From Thalassobius sp. I31.1 (GTDB lineage Bacteria; Pseudomonadota; Alphaproteobacteria; Rhodobacterales; Rhodobacteraceae): 64,000 bases of DNA. The translations under genes and the position numbers were made by a program. Below the pieces are notes generated by a model. The model worked only from the letters and a program-made list of their open reading frames with translations, ran no database searches and was not told where the DNA came from. Below, piece after piece: positions 35,706-44,087 of this stretch. The first letter of the stretch is position 1; each line of letters opens with the position of its first letter. The stretch lies in contig NZ_PWAA01000064.1 of the NCBI RefSeq assembly GCF_003031585.1, positions 1-64,000 on the forward strand. Reading direction: 5' to 3'.

Positions 35706-36918
35706 CGGGTATGCCTCCGCCATCAAGAACCGAACCGGCGATGTCTACCAGGCGATCCAGCACAACTGCGCCCTCGGTTACGGCTTCCCAGGCATTATGC
35801 GCCATGCGCGCAGCCTTATCCGGGGCAAGCAGCAGAACCACCGCTTCGGCCAGGGCACGCGGGTTTTTGACCCGCAGAGATGCGCCGCGTTCTTCCAGCT
35901 GATCGGTCAGGGCGCGGGCGGAATGAATGAGTGGTCCATAGATCAGGGCAGAGCCAAGCGCCGCCGGGGGCAGGATCTGCGGGGCCTGACCTGCGGCCAG
36001 AGTTTGCCCGACAAAACACACAGGCACCACACGGTACCACAGCCCGATTTCTTCGGGGAAATCTGCGATATAGACCTGATGTTCCTGTTCGGGATCATCG
36101 CCGTCTGATCGCAACCCGGCCACAAGACCGCGTGCTTCGGCCAGGGCTTTGATTCGCATTCCGTCTTCTTCACGGGCCGGGCAGATCACCAGCAGCAGGC
36201 GATGGGACGACCGTAAAGCGCGTTCGTGGGCTTTCAGGACCGCTTCGAATTCTTCATCGGCACAAAGTGCTGCCAGCCACGTTGGACGGGCTGCAAGCGT
36301 GCGGGTCATATCTTCGCGTTCGCTGTCATTGCAGGGCGGCGGGCAGGCGCCTTCGCGCAGGGGGCCGGGGGCTTCGATCCGGGCCTCATCCGGATACATC
36401 ACCAGCATGCGGGTGCGGTTTTCATCATCAATCGCAAAGGCGCGGTCAAAATAGCTGAGAACAGATCGCCGCAATCCCGGAATGGCGGGGCCGGTTCCGA
36501 CAGCTTCGGCATCGGCCAGCAGCATCACTTGGGCATGTTGCGCAATTTCATTCAGCATCGAGGGCAGGGAAGGCCCGCCCGTCCAGATGCAGACATCGGG
36601 CCGCCAATGGGCGGCGATCCGGGCATCATCGCCCGCAAACAGCAGCAGGAAGGTCTGCGGCAGGGCGGCGCTTTTCACGTGCTGATCAAGGCGCGATTTC
36701 ACATGGGGCGATTGCGTGGTGATCAGAAACCACAGATCATTCCGGTCCTCAGCCAGGCGCAGAACCAGTTCTGCAAAAGCAATGGCCTGGGTTTCCGTAC
36801 AGGCGTGCAGCCAGACCAGAGGCCCCGCCGGACGCGCATCGCCTGCGGTGTTCCCGCCGGTCAGATGTTTGCGCCGGTTCAGGGCCTCGTAAAGTTTCAG
36901 GCTGAGCGAGGGTTTCAG
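35692..36918 (-). CDS. waaA: 3-deoxy-D-manno-octulosonic acid transferase WaaA, probable CTG start
   Basis: Transfers Kdo to lipid A precursor. The first standard start in frame is GTG 36702, but conserved sequence continues upstream of it: PLVWLHACTETQAIAFAELV (with the WLHA...E catalytic-base region) and RNDLWFLITTQSPHV. The frame is open up to a TGA near 36957 and contains no ATG, GTG or TTG. The best candidate is CTG 36918 in CTGA, overlapping the DUF4170 stop TGA exactly as ATGA overlaps do elsewhere here. That gives 408 aa, the normal length. The C-terminal half has GYGPLIHSAR-like GT-B features. It lies between DUF4170 and lpxK. Confidence 0.85.
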   Translation of the reverse strand: MKPSLSLKLYEALNRRKHLTGGNTAGDARPAGPLVWLHACTETQAIAFAELVLRLAEDRNDLWFLITTQSPHVKSRLDQHVKSAALPQTFLLLFAGDDARIAAHWRPDVCIWTGGPSLPSMLNEIAQHAQVMLLADAEAVGTGPAIPGLRRSVLSYFDRAFAIDDENRTRMLVMYPDEARIEAPGPLREGACPPPCNDSEREDMTRTLAARPTWLAALCADEEFEAVLKAHERALRSSHRLLLVICPAREEDGMRIKALAEARGLVAGLRSDGDDPEQEHQVYIADFPEEIGLWYRVVPVCFVGQTLAAGQAPQILPPAALGSALIYGPLIHSARALTDQLEERGASLRVKNPRALAEAVVLLLAPDKAARMAHNAWEAVTEGAVVLDRLVDIAGSVLDGGGIPDANP

Positions 36919-37160
36919 TTGCCCAGTTCCTCGGTTGGGGAAGCGGCGGTGGCCTCATCCCGCAGGCGGTGAATATGGGCGATGAAATAGCGCATGTGGG
37001 CGTTGTCGACGGTGCGCTGTGCGGCGGATTTCCAGGCGTTATAGGCGCTGTCGTAATCCGGGAACATGCCGATGATGTCGATATCATTCACATCGCGGAA
37101 AACGTTTTTGGACGGGTCGGTCAGTTCACCACCAAAAACAAGGTGCAGGCGTTGGGTCAT
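36915..37160 (-). CDS. DUF4170 protein, 81 aa
   Basis: A small soluble protein typical of Rhodobacterales lipid A operons. It reads MTQRLHLVFGGELTDPSK, then DVNDIDIIGMFPDYDSAYNAWK and MRYFIAHIHRL. Function unknown. Its TGA stop overlaps the putative CTG start of waaA. It follows the CysQ-like phosphatase by 63 bp on the same strand. Confidence 0.88.
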   Translation of the reverse strand: MTQRLHLVFGGELTDPSKNVFRDVNDIDIIGMFPDYDSAYNAWKSAAQRTVDNAHMRYFIAHIHRLRDEATAASPTEELGN

Positions 37161-37223
37161 AGGAACCTCTGTTTATATGAATTTTGGGGCAATTTACGCC
37201 AAAGCCTGACCGGGTGAAAGGGC

Positions 37224-38015
37224 TTAGTCCGGGATGGATGTGGGCTTCAGCCGTGTGATCAGACCGTCATGCAATTCCGGCCCTGCCGCAAGCATTCCTC
37301 GCAGTTTCGGATGCGGGTTGTTAAAGCGTGCTTTGCCGCCGGCCAGATCCGTCACCCGTGCGCCTGCCAGTTCGGCAATCAGGCTGCCAGCGGCCACGTC
37401 CCATTCCCAGGTTGCGCGGTTGGTGATCATACCGTCAAAGCGCCCCTCGGCCACAAGGCACAAACGCCAGGCAAGGGAAGACCTTAAGTGGCGTTCAATC
37501 GGCGGGGTTTCATCATTTTGCCAGTGTTCAGGTGCGAAATTCGGCTTTGCGCCCAGAACTTTCGCGCCCTGCATCGGGGCGGGTGTGGCCTGAATGGGCT
37601 TGCCGTTCAGTGTGGCGGTTCCGTCCCGATGGGCCAGATACATTTCATCCCGGATCGGCAGGTAAACCGCAGCGGCGATGACTTCGCCCTTCTCGGCAAT
37701 CGCCAGGGAATGAGAAAAGCTTTTCTCGCCCTGAATAAAGGCCCGCGTGCCGTCAATCGGGTCAATGATAAAAACACGATCATGGTTCAGGCGGGCGCTG
37801 TCATCCTCGGTTTCCTCCGACAGCCAGCCATAATCCGGCCGCGCATCGCGCAACTCGGCGTGCAGCATCCGGTCAATCGCTAGGTCGGCTTCGGTCACCG
37901 GACCCGCACCATCGGGTTTGTCGGTGACATCCGGGTCGTTCTGCCAGAATTTGCGCGCAATATCCCCGCTGGCAAGCGCCGCGTCACGCAGAAGGTTAAG
38001 ATCAGCTACCGGCAA
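37224..38015 (-). CDS. Inositol-monophosphatase family phosphatase (CysQ-like)
   Basis: A 263-residue Mg-dependent phosphatase, probably 3'(2'),5'-bisphosphate nucleotidase (PAP to AMP), although an inositol-phosphatase role is possible. Metal-binding motifs: GWLSEETEDD, then DPIDGTRAFIQG (about 86-97), and the C-terminal WEWDVAAGSLI. It starts at TTG 38015, overlapping the pmbA stop by 14 bp, so the two are coupled. Confidence 0.88.
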   Translation of the reverse strand: MPVADLNLLRDAALASGDIARKFWQNDPDVTDKPDGAGPVTEADLAIDRMLHAELRDARPDYGWLSEETEDDSARLNHDRVFIIDPIDGTRAFIQGEKSFSHSLAIAEKGEVIAAAVYLPIRDEMYLAHRDGTATLNGKPIQATPAPMQGAKVLGAKPNFAPEHWQNDETPPIERHLRSSLAWRLCLVAEGRFDGMITNRATWEWDVAAGSLIAELAGARVTDLAGGKARFNNPHPKLRGMLAAGPELHDGLITRLKPTSIPD

Positions 38016-39348
38016 GGGTCATCCCTTCGATCATCAGGGACGGCACAACGCGCGACAGATGGGTGCGCGCATCATTGGCCGGGATAATCCGCATCAGCAT
38101 ATCGCGCAGATTGCCCGCGATGGTGCATTCGTTCACCGGGTACTGGATTTCGCCGTTTTCAATCCAGAAGCCAGATGCGCCACGGGAATAATCGCCTGTG
38201 TTCGGGTTGATGGTAGACCCGATCATCGACGTCACCAACAGGCCGGTGCCCATATCGCGCATCAGACCCCCAAGGGTCTTATTCCCCTGTGTTAGTGTCA
38301 CATTGCCTGCGGTGGGTGATGGGCCGGAAGATGTGCCGCGGCTGGCGCTGGCGGTGCTTTCCATACCCAGTTGCCGGGCGGTGGCCAGGTCAAGCGTCCA
38401 GCCGGTCAGCACGCCGTTTTCAACGATATTACGCGGTCGTGTTGCCAGGCCTTCACCGTCAAAGGGGCGGGATCCGCCGACGCGGGCGCGATGCGGATTT
38501 TCCCGCAGGGTCAGGCCTTCTGGCAAAATCTGTGCGCCAAGGCTGTCCTTCAGCCAGCTGGACCCGCGTGCGACGGACGCACCATTGGATGCGCCCAGAA
38601 GATGCCCGATCAGGGAAGAAGAAATCCGTTCATCAAAGATCACAGGATATGTGCCGGTGGCAGGTTTTCGGGCGCCTTTGCGTTCGACTGTGCGTTCGGC
38701 GGCGATACGGCCAATGTCTTCCGGGCTGATCAGATCATTCTGGAAAATACGGGAATCGCCATAGTAATCGCGTTCCATGCCTGTGCCTTCGCCGGTGATC
38801 GCCACACAGGAGGTGCCGCGATTTGTCCGGGCATAACCACCGCCAAACCCGTTGCTGGTCGCAAGATGAATGCTGTGGCGGCCATAACCGGCACTTGCGG
38901 ATTGCACCTGGGTGATGCCCTGAACTGCCTGGGCCGCCGCTTCGGCGCGGCAGGCGTCTTCTTCCAGGGCTTTGGGTGAAGGTTCGTCTGATGTGTCTTC
39001 AAGTTCAAGGGCTGCGACATCAAAGCTGGTGGCAAATTCGCCCGCGTCCGCCAGGCCCGCCCAGGGATCTTCCGGCGCTTCTTTCGCCATGGCAACGGCA
39101 CGTTCGGCCATTTGCGCGATTGTATCCGTGCGGGTATCGGAAGAGGAAACCACCGCAGTGCGTTTGCCGATGAACACCCGCAGGCCGATGTCTGTGCCTT
39201 CTGAGCGTTCCGCATGTTCCAGCGCGCCCTGACGCACATCAACAGAAACGGATTGCCCTTCAACCGCCAGCGCATCTGCGTGATCCGCCCCGGCCTTGCG
39301 GGCAGCAGTGATCAGGGCGTTGGTGATGTCGGAAAGGGTCTGTGTCAT
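38002..39348 (-). CDS. pmbA: TldD/PmbA-family metallopeptidase subunit
   Basis: A 448-residue TldE/PmbA-type protein. With TldD it forms a protease that processes peptides such as microcin B17 or CcdA in E. coli. The N-terminal domain contains GTDIGLRVFIGKRTAVVSSS. The C-terminal part has the family pattern GASNGASVARGSSWLKDSLG and PNTGDYSRGASGFWIENGEI. PmbA lacks the HExxxH of TldD, consistent with what is seen. It heads the operon pmbA-cysQ-DUF4170-waaA-lpxK. Confidence 0.9.
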   Translation of the reverse strand: MTQTLSDITNALITAARKAGADHADALAVEGQSVSVDVRQGALEHAERSEGTDIGLRVFIGKRTAVVSSSDTRTDTIAQMAERAVAMAKEAPEDPWAGLADAGEFATSFDVAALELEDTSDEPSPKALEEDACRAEAAAQAVQGITQVQSASAGYGRHSIHLATSNGFGGGYARTNRGTSCVAITGEGTGMERDYYGDSRIFQNDLISPEDIGRIAAERTVERKGARKPATGTYPVIFDERISSSLIGHLLGASNGASVARGSSWLKDSLGAQILPEGLTLRENPHRARVGGSRPFDGEGLATRPRNIVENGVLTGWTLDLATARQLGMESTASASRGTSSGPSPTAGNVTLTQGNKTLGGLMRDMGTGLLVTSMIGSTINPNTGDYSRGASGFWIENGEIQYPVNECTIAGNLRDMLMRIIPANDARTHLSRVVPSLMIEGMTLAGS

Positions 39349-39410
39349 ATCGGGCCTGTGAATTGTTTCAGATACAGGTAATTCCCCACCGCTTGTGACA
39401 CAAGGAATAT

Positions 39411-39446
39411 TACAAAAAGAAAAGGCCGCCCCGGAAAGGGACGGCC
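39411..39446 (-). terminator. Intrinsic terminator of the DUF2125 gene
   Basis: On the minus strand GGCCGTCCC-TTTCC-GGGGCGGCC (39446-39424) is followed by TTTTCTTTTTG. It begins 23 bp after the stop at 39469. Confidence 0.85.
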
Positions 39447-39468
39447 CTGCTATTTGACCGAAGCTGGT

Positions 39469-41007
39469 TTACTTCAGGCGCTGGCCATTGGCAAAGATAT
39501 GGCCTTCTTCGTTCATCTCAAGGCGGGAGTTCAGCGTGTCTTCACCTTCACCCGGAACAGCAAAGAGACCCATCATCATGCGCGCGCCCATAACCTGATC
39601 TTCCGGCAGAAGCCCCATGGCCACCAGGTTGTCCATCAACCCGTTCAGACCAGAAGCCGCCAGATCAATGTGACCCGCGGGCTGCGGTGCGAGGCCGCTG
39701 TAATCCACATCCATTGCGCCAGTCCCGGTGAGGCTTGCGCCCGCAGCGGTCAGCTCAAACGCGTCCAGGCGAATGTCGGTTGGTTTCACCGGCAGGTTTG
39801 TTTCGCTTACATCTTCCCAGGCTGCAAGATCCAGCACGTTAATCTGCCAGGCGGGATCGGCAGACAGATCCAGGGTCAGTTGTGCCGCATCACGTGGCAG
39901 AACTGCTGTCGGATCAAACATGCCCCAGATTTCGTCATTCAGGGTAAAGTCGTTCAGAGCCACCATGTAACGTGCACGGTTGCCGTCGGAAATCAGCGGT
40001 GCGGTCATATCTACAGCCATACCATTCGCGGCAATGCTGACAGGTGGAATAAACGGTGTCACTACATCAATCGCGGTTTCGCCATAAGTGGCAATGACCT
40101 GCACCAGCCCGCCGTTTGCTGCCATATCCACAGCCATATCATTGGCGTTAACTTTGCTTTGAATCGGACCAAGCGGCGACATCTGGTCGCTTGCCTGAAC
40201 GCTGGTTTCAGCGGTGGATTTAACTTTGAAACCTAGGCCGCCTTTCAGGGCATTGATCGCACCTTCAGGGCTTGTGAAATCAAGGCCCGCTGGCAGGGTG
40301 AGGCTAATGGCGGTCTGAATCCCGGTCTGCACCATGGAATCTGTCTGGTTCATCTGGGCATCTGGCGCTTCCATTTTCATATTGTAGGAAAGCTGTGCGG
40401 TGTTATCGGTGCCGCTGACAGAAATGCCGTTTGTGCGGTCAACGGTATATGTGCTGTTCTGGCCTTCGATTGCCATGGCAAATTCGAATACGAGCTGGGC
40501 AAGGTCCTCTGTGGAAACATCACCGCCAGTAAAGGACCAGTCTGCAAGCTCCCAGGACATTTTATCTATCGCGGTTTCGTAGATCATCTCATCAGTTGAA
40601 CCGCTGATCGTTGTCACGCGGCCTTCAGATGTGGCATCAACAGAAAACGCACCGCCATCTTCACCCATAGTGAAGGACACAACGATGGTGTGGTTGTCGG
40701 GGATGGTCAGGCCAACAGTGCCGTCGCCATTGTCTGTCAGAGTCATGCTGCCCAGATCTGCGCGGATTTCCAGAGGCGCGTCCATTTCACCGACCTGCGG
40801 GATGGTTGCGACATATTCCATCGCAGAAATTTCAAGGCCGGATGCGATTTCTGTGGTGGATTCGCCATTCAGACTCATGCCCATAGCGGCGGCATCTTCC
40901 TGCCAGGCCTGCCAGACCTCAGATGCAGTGATATCTGCAAGGGCGGTTGTGGTCATCAGAATGGATGAAGTTGCAGCAAGCGTGCTGAATGTCAGAATGC
41001 GGTTCAT
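39469..41007 (-). CDS. Exported DUF2125-like protein, 512 aa
   Basis: The signal peptide (MNRILTFSTLAATSSILMTTTALA, cut after ALA) is followed by a long beta-rich mature protein with no membrane anchor. Repeated patterns such as AIDKMSWELADWSFTGGDVS and DIRLDAFELTAAGASLTGTG, plus length, fit the DUF2125 proteins of Rhodobacterales; function unknown, periplasm or outer membrane inferred. ATG 41007 has AAAGG upstream. It stands alone between a terminator and a divergent 299-bp spacer. Confidence 0.8.
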   Translation of the reverse strand: MNRILTFSTLAATSSILMTTTALADITASEVWQAWQEDAAAMGMSLNGESTTEIASGLEISAMEYVATIPQVGEMDAPLEIRADLGSMTLTDNGDGTVGLTIPDNHTIVVSFTMGEDGGAFSVDATSEGRVTTISGSTDEMIYETAIDKMSWELADWSFTGGDVSTEDLAQLVFEFAMAIEGQNSTYTVDRTNGISVSGTDNTAQLSYNMKMEAPDAQMNQTDSMVQTGIQTAISLTLPAGLDFTSPEGAINALKGGLGFKVKSTAETSVQASDQMSPLGPIQSKVNANDMAVDMAANGGLVQVIATYGETAIDVVTPFIPPVSIAANGMAVDMTAPLISDGNRARYMVALNDFTLNDEIWGMFDPTAVLPRDAAQLTLDLSADPAWQINVLDLAAWEDVSETNLPVKPTDIRLDAFELTAAGASLTGTGAMDVDYSGLAPQPAGHIDLAASGLNGLMDNLVAMGLLPEDQVMGARMMMGLFAVPGEGEDTLNSRLEMNEEGHIFANGQRLK

Positions 41008-41047
41008 TATGAAGCCTTTCAGATGGATTTGGAAGCTAGTTATCGTG

Positions 41048-41094
41048 CAGCCCCCCACCGGGTCAAGGAGGGGAAACCTTACCACGGGGGGCTG
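41048..41094. repeat. Inverted repeat in the 299-bp divergent spacer
   Basis: CAGCCCCCC (41048-41056) and GGGGGGCTG (41086-41094) flank a smaller AAGG...CCTT pair. This lies in the 5' leader side of the DUF2125 gene (41008-41306 spacer). No open frame is convincing in the rest of the spacer apart from AAGGAGG at 41293, the ribosome site of the next gene. Confidence 0.5.
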
Positions 41095-41306
41095 ACGGAA
41101 TTATGCCGGGGCACAACTTATCGCAGAAACAGTCAAAGCCGGAGTGTGAAGGGGAGGGAAAATTCCGGGTTGTTTCTGCGTCATGTGAAGAATTTGTGGG
41201 TTCAGGGCATTTCTTTCAAGATCCTGCGACATTCTGCGCGGAAAATCGCTTTTGCCGGGCGGAAAGCCGCTCTAACATATCGGTAAAGCTGAAAAGGAGG
41301 CAGGAA

Positions 41307-42062
41307 ATGACCACAGTTTCCGGGAAGACCGTATTTATCACAGGGGCAAGCCGGGGGATCGGCGAAGCTGCGGCGCGTTTGTTTGCCGATCAGGGGGCGA
41401 AGGTTGTGTTGTTTGCCCGTTCCGGCGATGCCGTGAATGCAATCGCGGCGGATATTGGCGAAAACGCCCTGGCGCTGACCGGGGATGTGTCGTCCTGGCC
41501 TGACATGGTCAATGCGATCACCCATGCCGAACGTCATTTTGGCCCGATTGATATTCTGATCAACAACGCAGGTGTGATTGATCCCATCGGGATGCTGAAC
41601 ACCTCTGATCCCGAAGCCTGGGGCAAAGCGATCGATATCAACACCAAGGGCGTTTATTACGGTATGCGCGCGGTTGTTCCGGGGATGGAAAGCCGGGGCC
41701 GTGGCACCGTGATCACCATCAGTTCCGGTGCGGCCCACAATGCCCTGGAAGGCTGGAGCGCTTATTGCACGTCAAAAGCCGGCACCGCCATGCTGACACG
41801 TGCGGCACATCTGGAAAGCGGCGGTAAGGGTGTGCGGATCATGGGGCTGTCACCGGGCACTGTGGCGACGCAGATGCAGAAAGACATTAAAGTGTCCGGC
41901 ATCAATGCGGTCAGTCAGCTGGAATGGGAAGACCATGTTCCGGCAGACTGGCCTGCGAAGGTTTTGCTGTGGATGTGTTCTGATGATGCGCGCGACTGGT
42001 GGGGGGCGGAAGTTTCCCTGCGTGATGAAGGCATCCGTCGGGCAGCAGGGCTGATTGAATGA
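41307..42062 (+). CDS. Short-chain dehydrogenase/reductase
   Basis: A classical SDR, 251 aa. NAD(P)-binding TGASRGIG lies near residue 14 and NNAG near 88. Catalytic Ser/Tyr/Lys appear in VITISSGAAHNALEGWSAYCTSKAG. The substrate is unknown. AAGGAGG 6 bp before ATG 41307 gives a strong start. It is coupled by ATGA to an enoyl-CoA hydratase-like gene, which suggests a joint role in an acyl- or hydroxyacyl-type pathway. Confidence 0.92.
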   Translation: MTTVSGKTVFITGASRGIGEAAARLFADQGAKVVLFARSGDAVNAIAADIGENALALTGDVSSWPDMVNAITHAERHFGPIDILINNAGVIDPIGMLNTSDPEAWGKAIDINTKGVYYGMRAVVPGMESRGRGTVITISSGAAHNALEGWSAYCTSKAGTAMLTRAAHLESGGKGVRIMGLSPGTVATQMQKDIKVSGINAVSQLEWEDHVPADWPAKVLLWMCSDDARDWWGAEVSLRDEGIRRAAGLIE

Positions 42063-42673
42063 TTGATGTAAAGAATGACGGTGCGCTTTGCACCGTCACC
42101 ATCAACCGGCCAGATAAGGCGAATTCCCTGACAGCCGCGATGCTGGAAACCCTGTGCGAGACCTTTGAAACAGTCTCTGTTTCAGGGGTAAATTCAACTA
42201 TCCTGACAGGCGAAGGCAAAGTCTTTTCCGCCGGGGCCGATCTGGATGAGGCCCGCGCAGGGCTTGCGACGTCGCCCCTGTGGGAACGCCTTTCCGCTGC
42301 TGTGGCTGCCGCGCCCTGTCTGACGATTGCGGCCCTGAATGGCACGCTTGCGGGCGGGGCCATGGGCATGGCTCTGGCCTGTGATCTGCGCATCGCGGTG
42401 CCCGGGGCAAAGTTTTTCTATCCGGTGATGAAGCTGGGTTTTCTGCCGCAACCTTCAGATCCCGGACGGCTGAAAGCCCTGGTTGGCCCGGCGCGTGCAA
42501 AACTGATCCTGATGAGCGGCCAGAAGATTGAGGCAGATGAGGCCCTGAACTTTGGTCTGATTGATCGCATTATTGCGCCGGAAGATCTGCTGGCAGAGGC
42601 GCGCACCCTGGCGGGTATTCCCTGTCATGCGGATGCTTCACATGTTGCGGCGATCAAGGACATGCTGCGTTAA
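42059..42673 (+). CDS. Short enoyl-CoA hydratase/isomerase-family protein
   Basis: A crotonase-fold protein of 204 aa, shorter than the usual 255-270 because the C-terminal helical lid is missing. The core is intact: VTINRPDKANSLT, the oxyanion-hole segment FSAGADLDEA, NGTLAGGAMGMALACDLRIA, and the HPA-like PVMKLGFLP. Catalytic Glu residues at the usual hydratase positions are not evident, so it may act on a different CoA substrate. The start overlaps the SDR stop by ATGA. Confidence 0.83.
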   Translation: MIDVKNDGALCTVTINRPDKANSLTAAMLETLCETFETVSVSGVNSTILTGEGKVFSAGADLDEARAGLATSPLWERLSAAVAAAPCLTIAALNGTLAGGAMGMALACDLRIAVPGAKFFYPVMKLGFLPQPSDPGRLKALVGPARAKLILMSGQKIEADEALNFGLIDRIIAPEDLLAEARTLAGIPCHADASHVAAIKDMLR

Positions 42674-42749
42674 CGTATCGTTCAGCTTGAGATTTCACCG
42701 AAAAACTGTATGCACACATAAATTCTGAGTGCCAGGACCGGAGAGTATT

Positions 42750-44087
42750 GTGAGTATTGAAACAGCTGAAAACCAGGGCGGGATTGTAGAGACCGCGCAG
42801 GAATATGCGCTCTGGGTCTGGGATATTGCCAGCGACTGGCTATTGTCCCCTGCGGCCTGGACACAGTTTGCACTGTTGGTTCTGGCCTTTGGTCTGGCTG
42901 TGTATGTCACGCGGAAGGCAACGCCTGTTATTGTCCGCCTCGTCACGCCGCCCGAAGAACAGACACACATCGTCGCACGTCTGCGCCGTTATGCGCTGAT
43001 TTATCTGCCCCTGATGTTGCCGCTTCTGGCCTACGCGTTCACGGGTGCCGGCGAAGGTGTGACGCGTTCCCTGTTCGGGTCCGGCGCGGTGATTGCTTTT
43101 GGGAAACGGGTTTTCCTGTTCCTCGCAGTGCGGGCATTTGTGCGGGACATCGTGAAGGATTCTTTCCTGAAGATGCTGGGCAGATATGTGCTTTTGCCCG
43201 CCATGGCCCTGCACACGCTTGGCCTGCTGAACCCTGCCATTGATTTCCTGTCAAACACGATCATTCAGCTTGGCAATATCAGCTTTTCTGTCATGTCGCT
43301 GGTGCGCGGTGTGATTGCCGGGGCGCTGCTGTTCTGGCTGGGCCGCTGGTCCAATGACCAGAGCACAACTTACATCCAGAAACAGGAAGAACTGCGCCCC
43401 GCCACCCGTCAGCTGGCGGTGAAAGCGTCAGAGATCTTCATCTTTGGCCTCGCCTTCCTGCTGCTTCTGAACATCATGGGGATCAACCTGTCTGCCCTTG
43501 CAGTGTTGGGGGGTGCCATTGGTGTGGGCCTTGGTTTTGGTCTGCAAAAGATTGCGTCGAACTTCATTTCCGGCGTGATTCTACTGCTGGAAGGTCAGGC
43601 GACTGTGGGGGACTATGTAGAACTGGATGGCGGCGAATCCGGGACCATTGTAAAAATGACCGCCCGTGCGATTTTCCTGGAAACCTTTGATGGTCGCTGG
43701 ATTGTGGTGCCGAACGAAGACTTCATCACAACCCGCGTGGTGAATTATTCCGATCAGGGGTCTTCCAACCGCTATGAAGTCGAATTTTCCGTCAGCTACG
43801 ACACCGATATTAACAAAGTGCCGGATATTATCGAGGCTGCGGTGGCAAAACACGAAGGCGTGCTGGATGCCCCTTATCCGCCGGATTGTGAGCTGCGCGG
43901 GTTCGGTGACAGTGGCGTTGATTTCGCGGTGGAATTCTGGGTCAACGGCTTTGATGACGGCGAAAACAAATACACCTCTGATGTGATGTTTATCGTCTGG
44001 AACGCGTTGAAAGACGCAGGCATTGAAATTCCATATCCGCACCGTGTGGTGGAAATTAAGGGCGGCCTGCCCATCGCTTCCGCATGA
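42750..44087 (+). CDS. Mechanosensitive channel of the MscS family
   Basis: A 445-residue multi-spanning channel. About five or six membrane helices lie at residues 25-260. The pore helix is SALAVLGGAIGVGLGFGLQK, followed by the MscS beta-domain start ASNFISGVILLLEGQATVGD and VELDGGESGTIVKMTARAIF. The C-terminal alpha/beta domain ends PYPHRVVEIKGG. It starts at GTG 42750 with GGAGAG 5 bp upstream. It protects cells from hypo-osmotic shock. It is coupled to the next gene by ATGA. Confidence 0.92.
   Translation: MSIETAENQGGIVETAQEYALWVWDIASDWLLSPAAWTQFALLVLAFGLAVYVTRKATPVIVRLVTPPEEQTHIVARLRRYALIYLPLMLPLLAYAFTGAGEGVTRSLFGSGAVIAFGKRVFLFLAVRAFVRDIVKDSFLKMLGRYVLLPAMALHTLGLLNPAIDFLSNTIIQLGNISFSVMSLVRGVIAGALLFWLGRWSNDQSTTYIQKQEELRPATRQLAVKASEIFIFGLAFLLLLNIMGINLSALAVLGGAIGVGLGFGLQKIASNFISGVILLLEGQATVGDYVELDGGESGTIVKMTARAIFLETFDGRWIVVPNEDFITTRVVNYSDQGSSNRYEVEFSVSYDTDINKVPDIIEAAVAKHEGVLDAPYPPDCELRGFGDSGVDFAVEFWVNGFDDGENKYTSDVMFIVWNALKDAGIEIPYPHRVVEIKGGLPIASA

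Noticed and set aside
36226-36972. Plus-strand open frame of 248 codons opposite waaA
   Set aside because: The minus strand carries conserved Kdo-transferase sequence through this region; the plus frame is a shadow.
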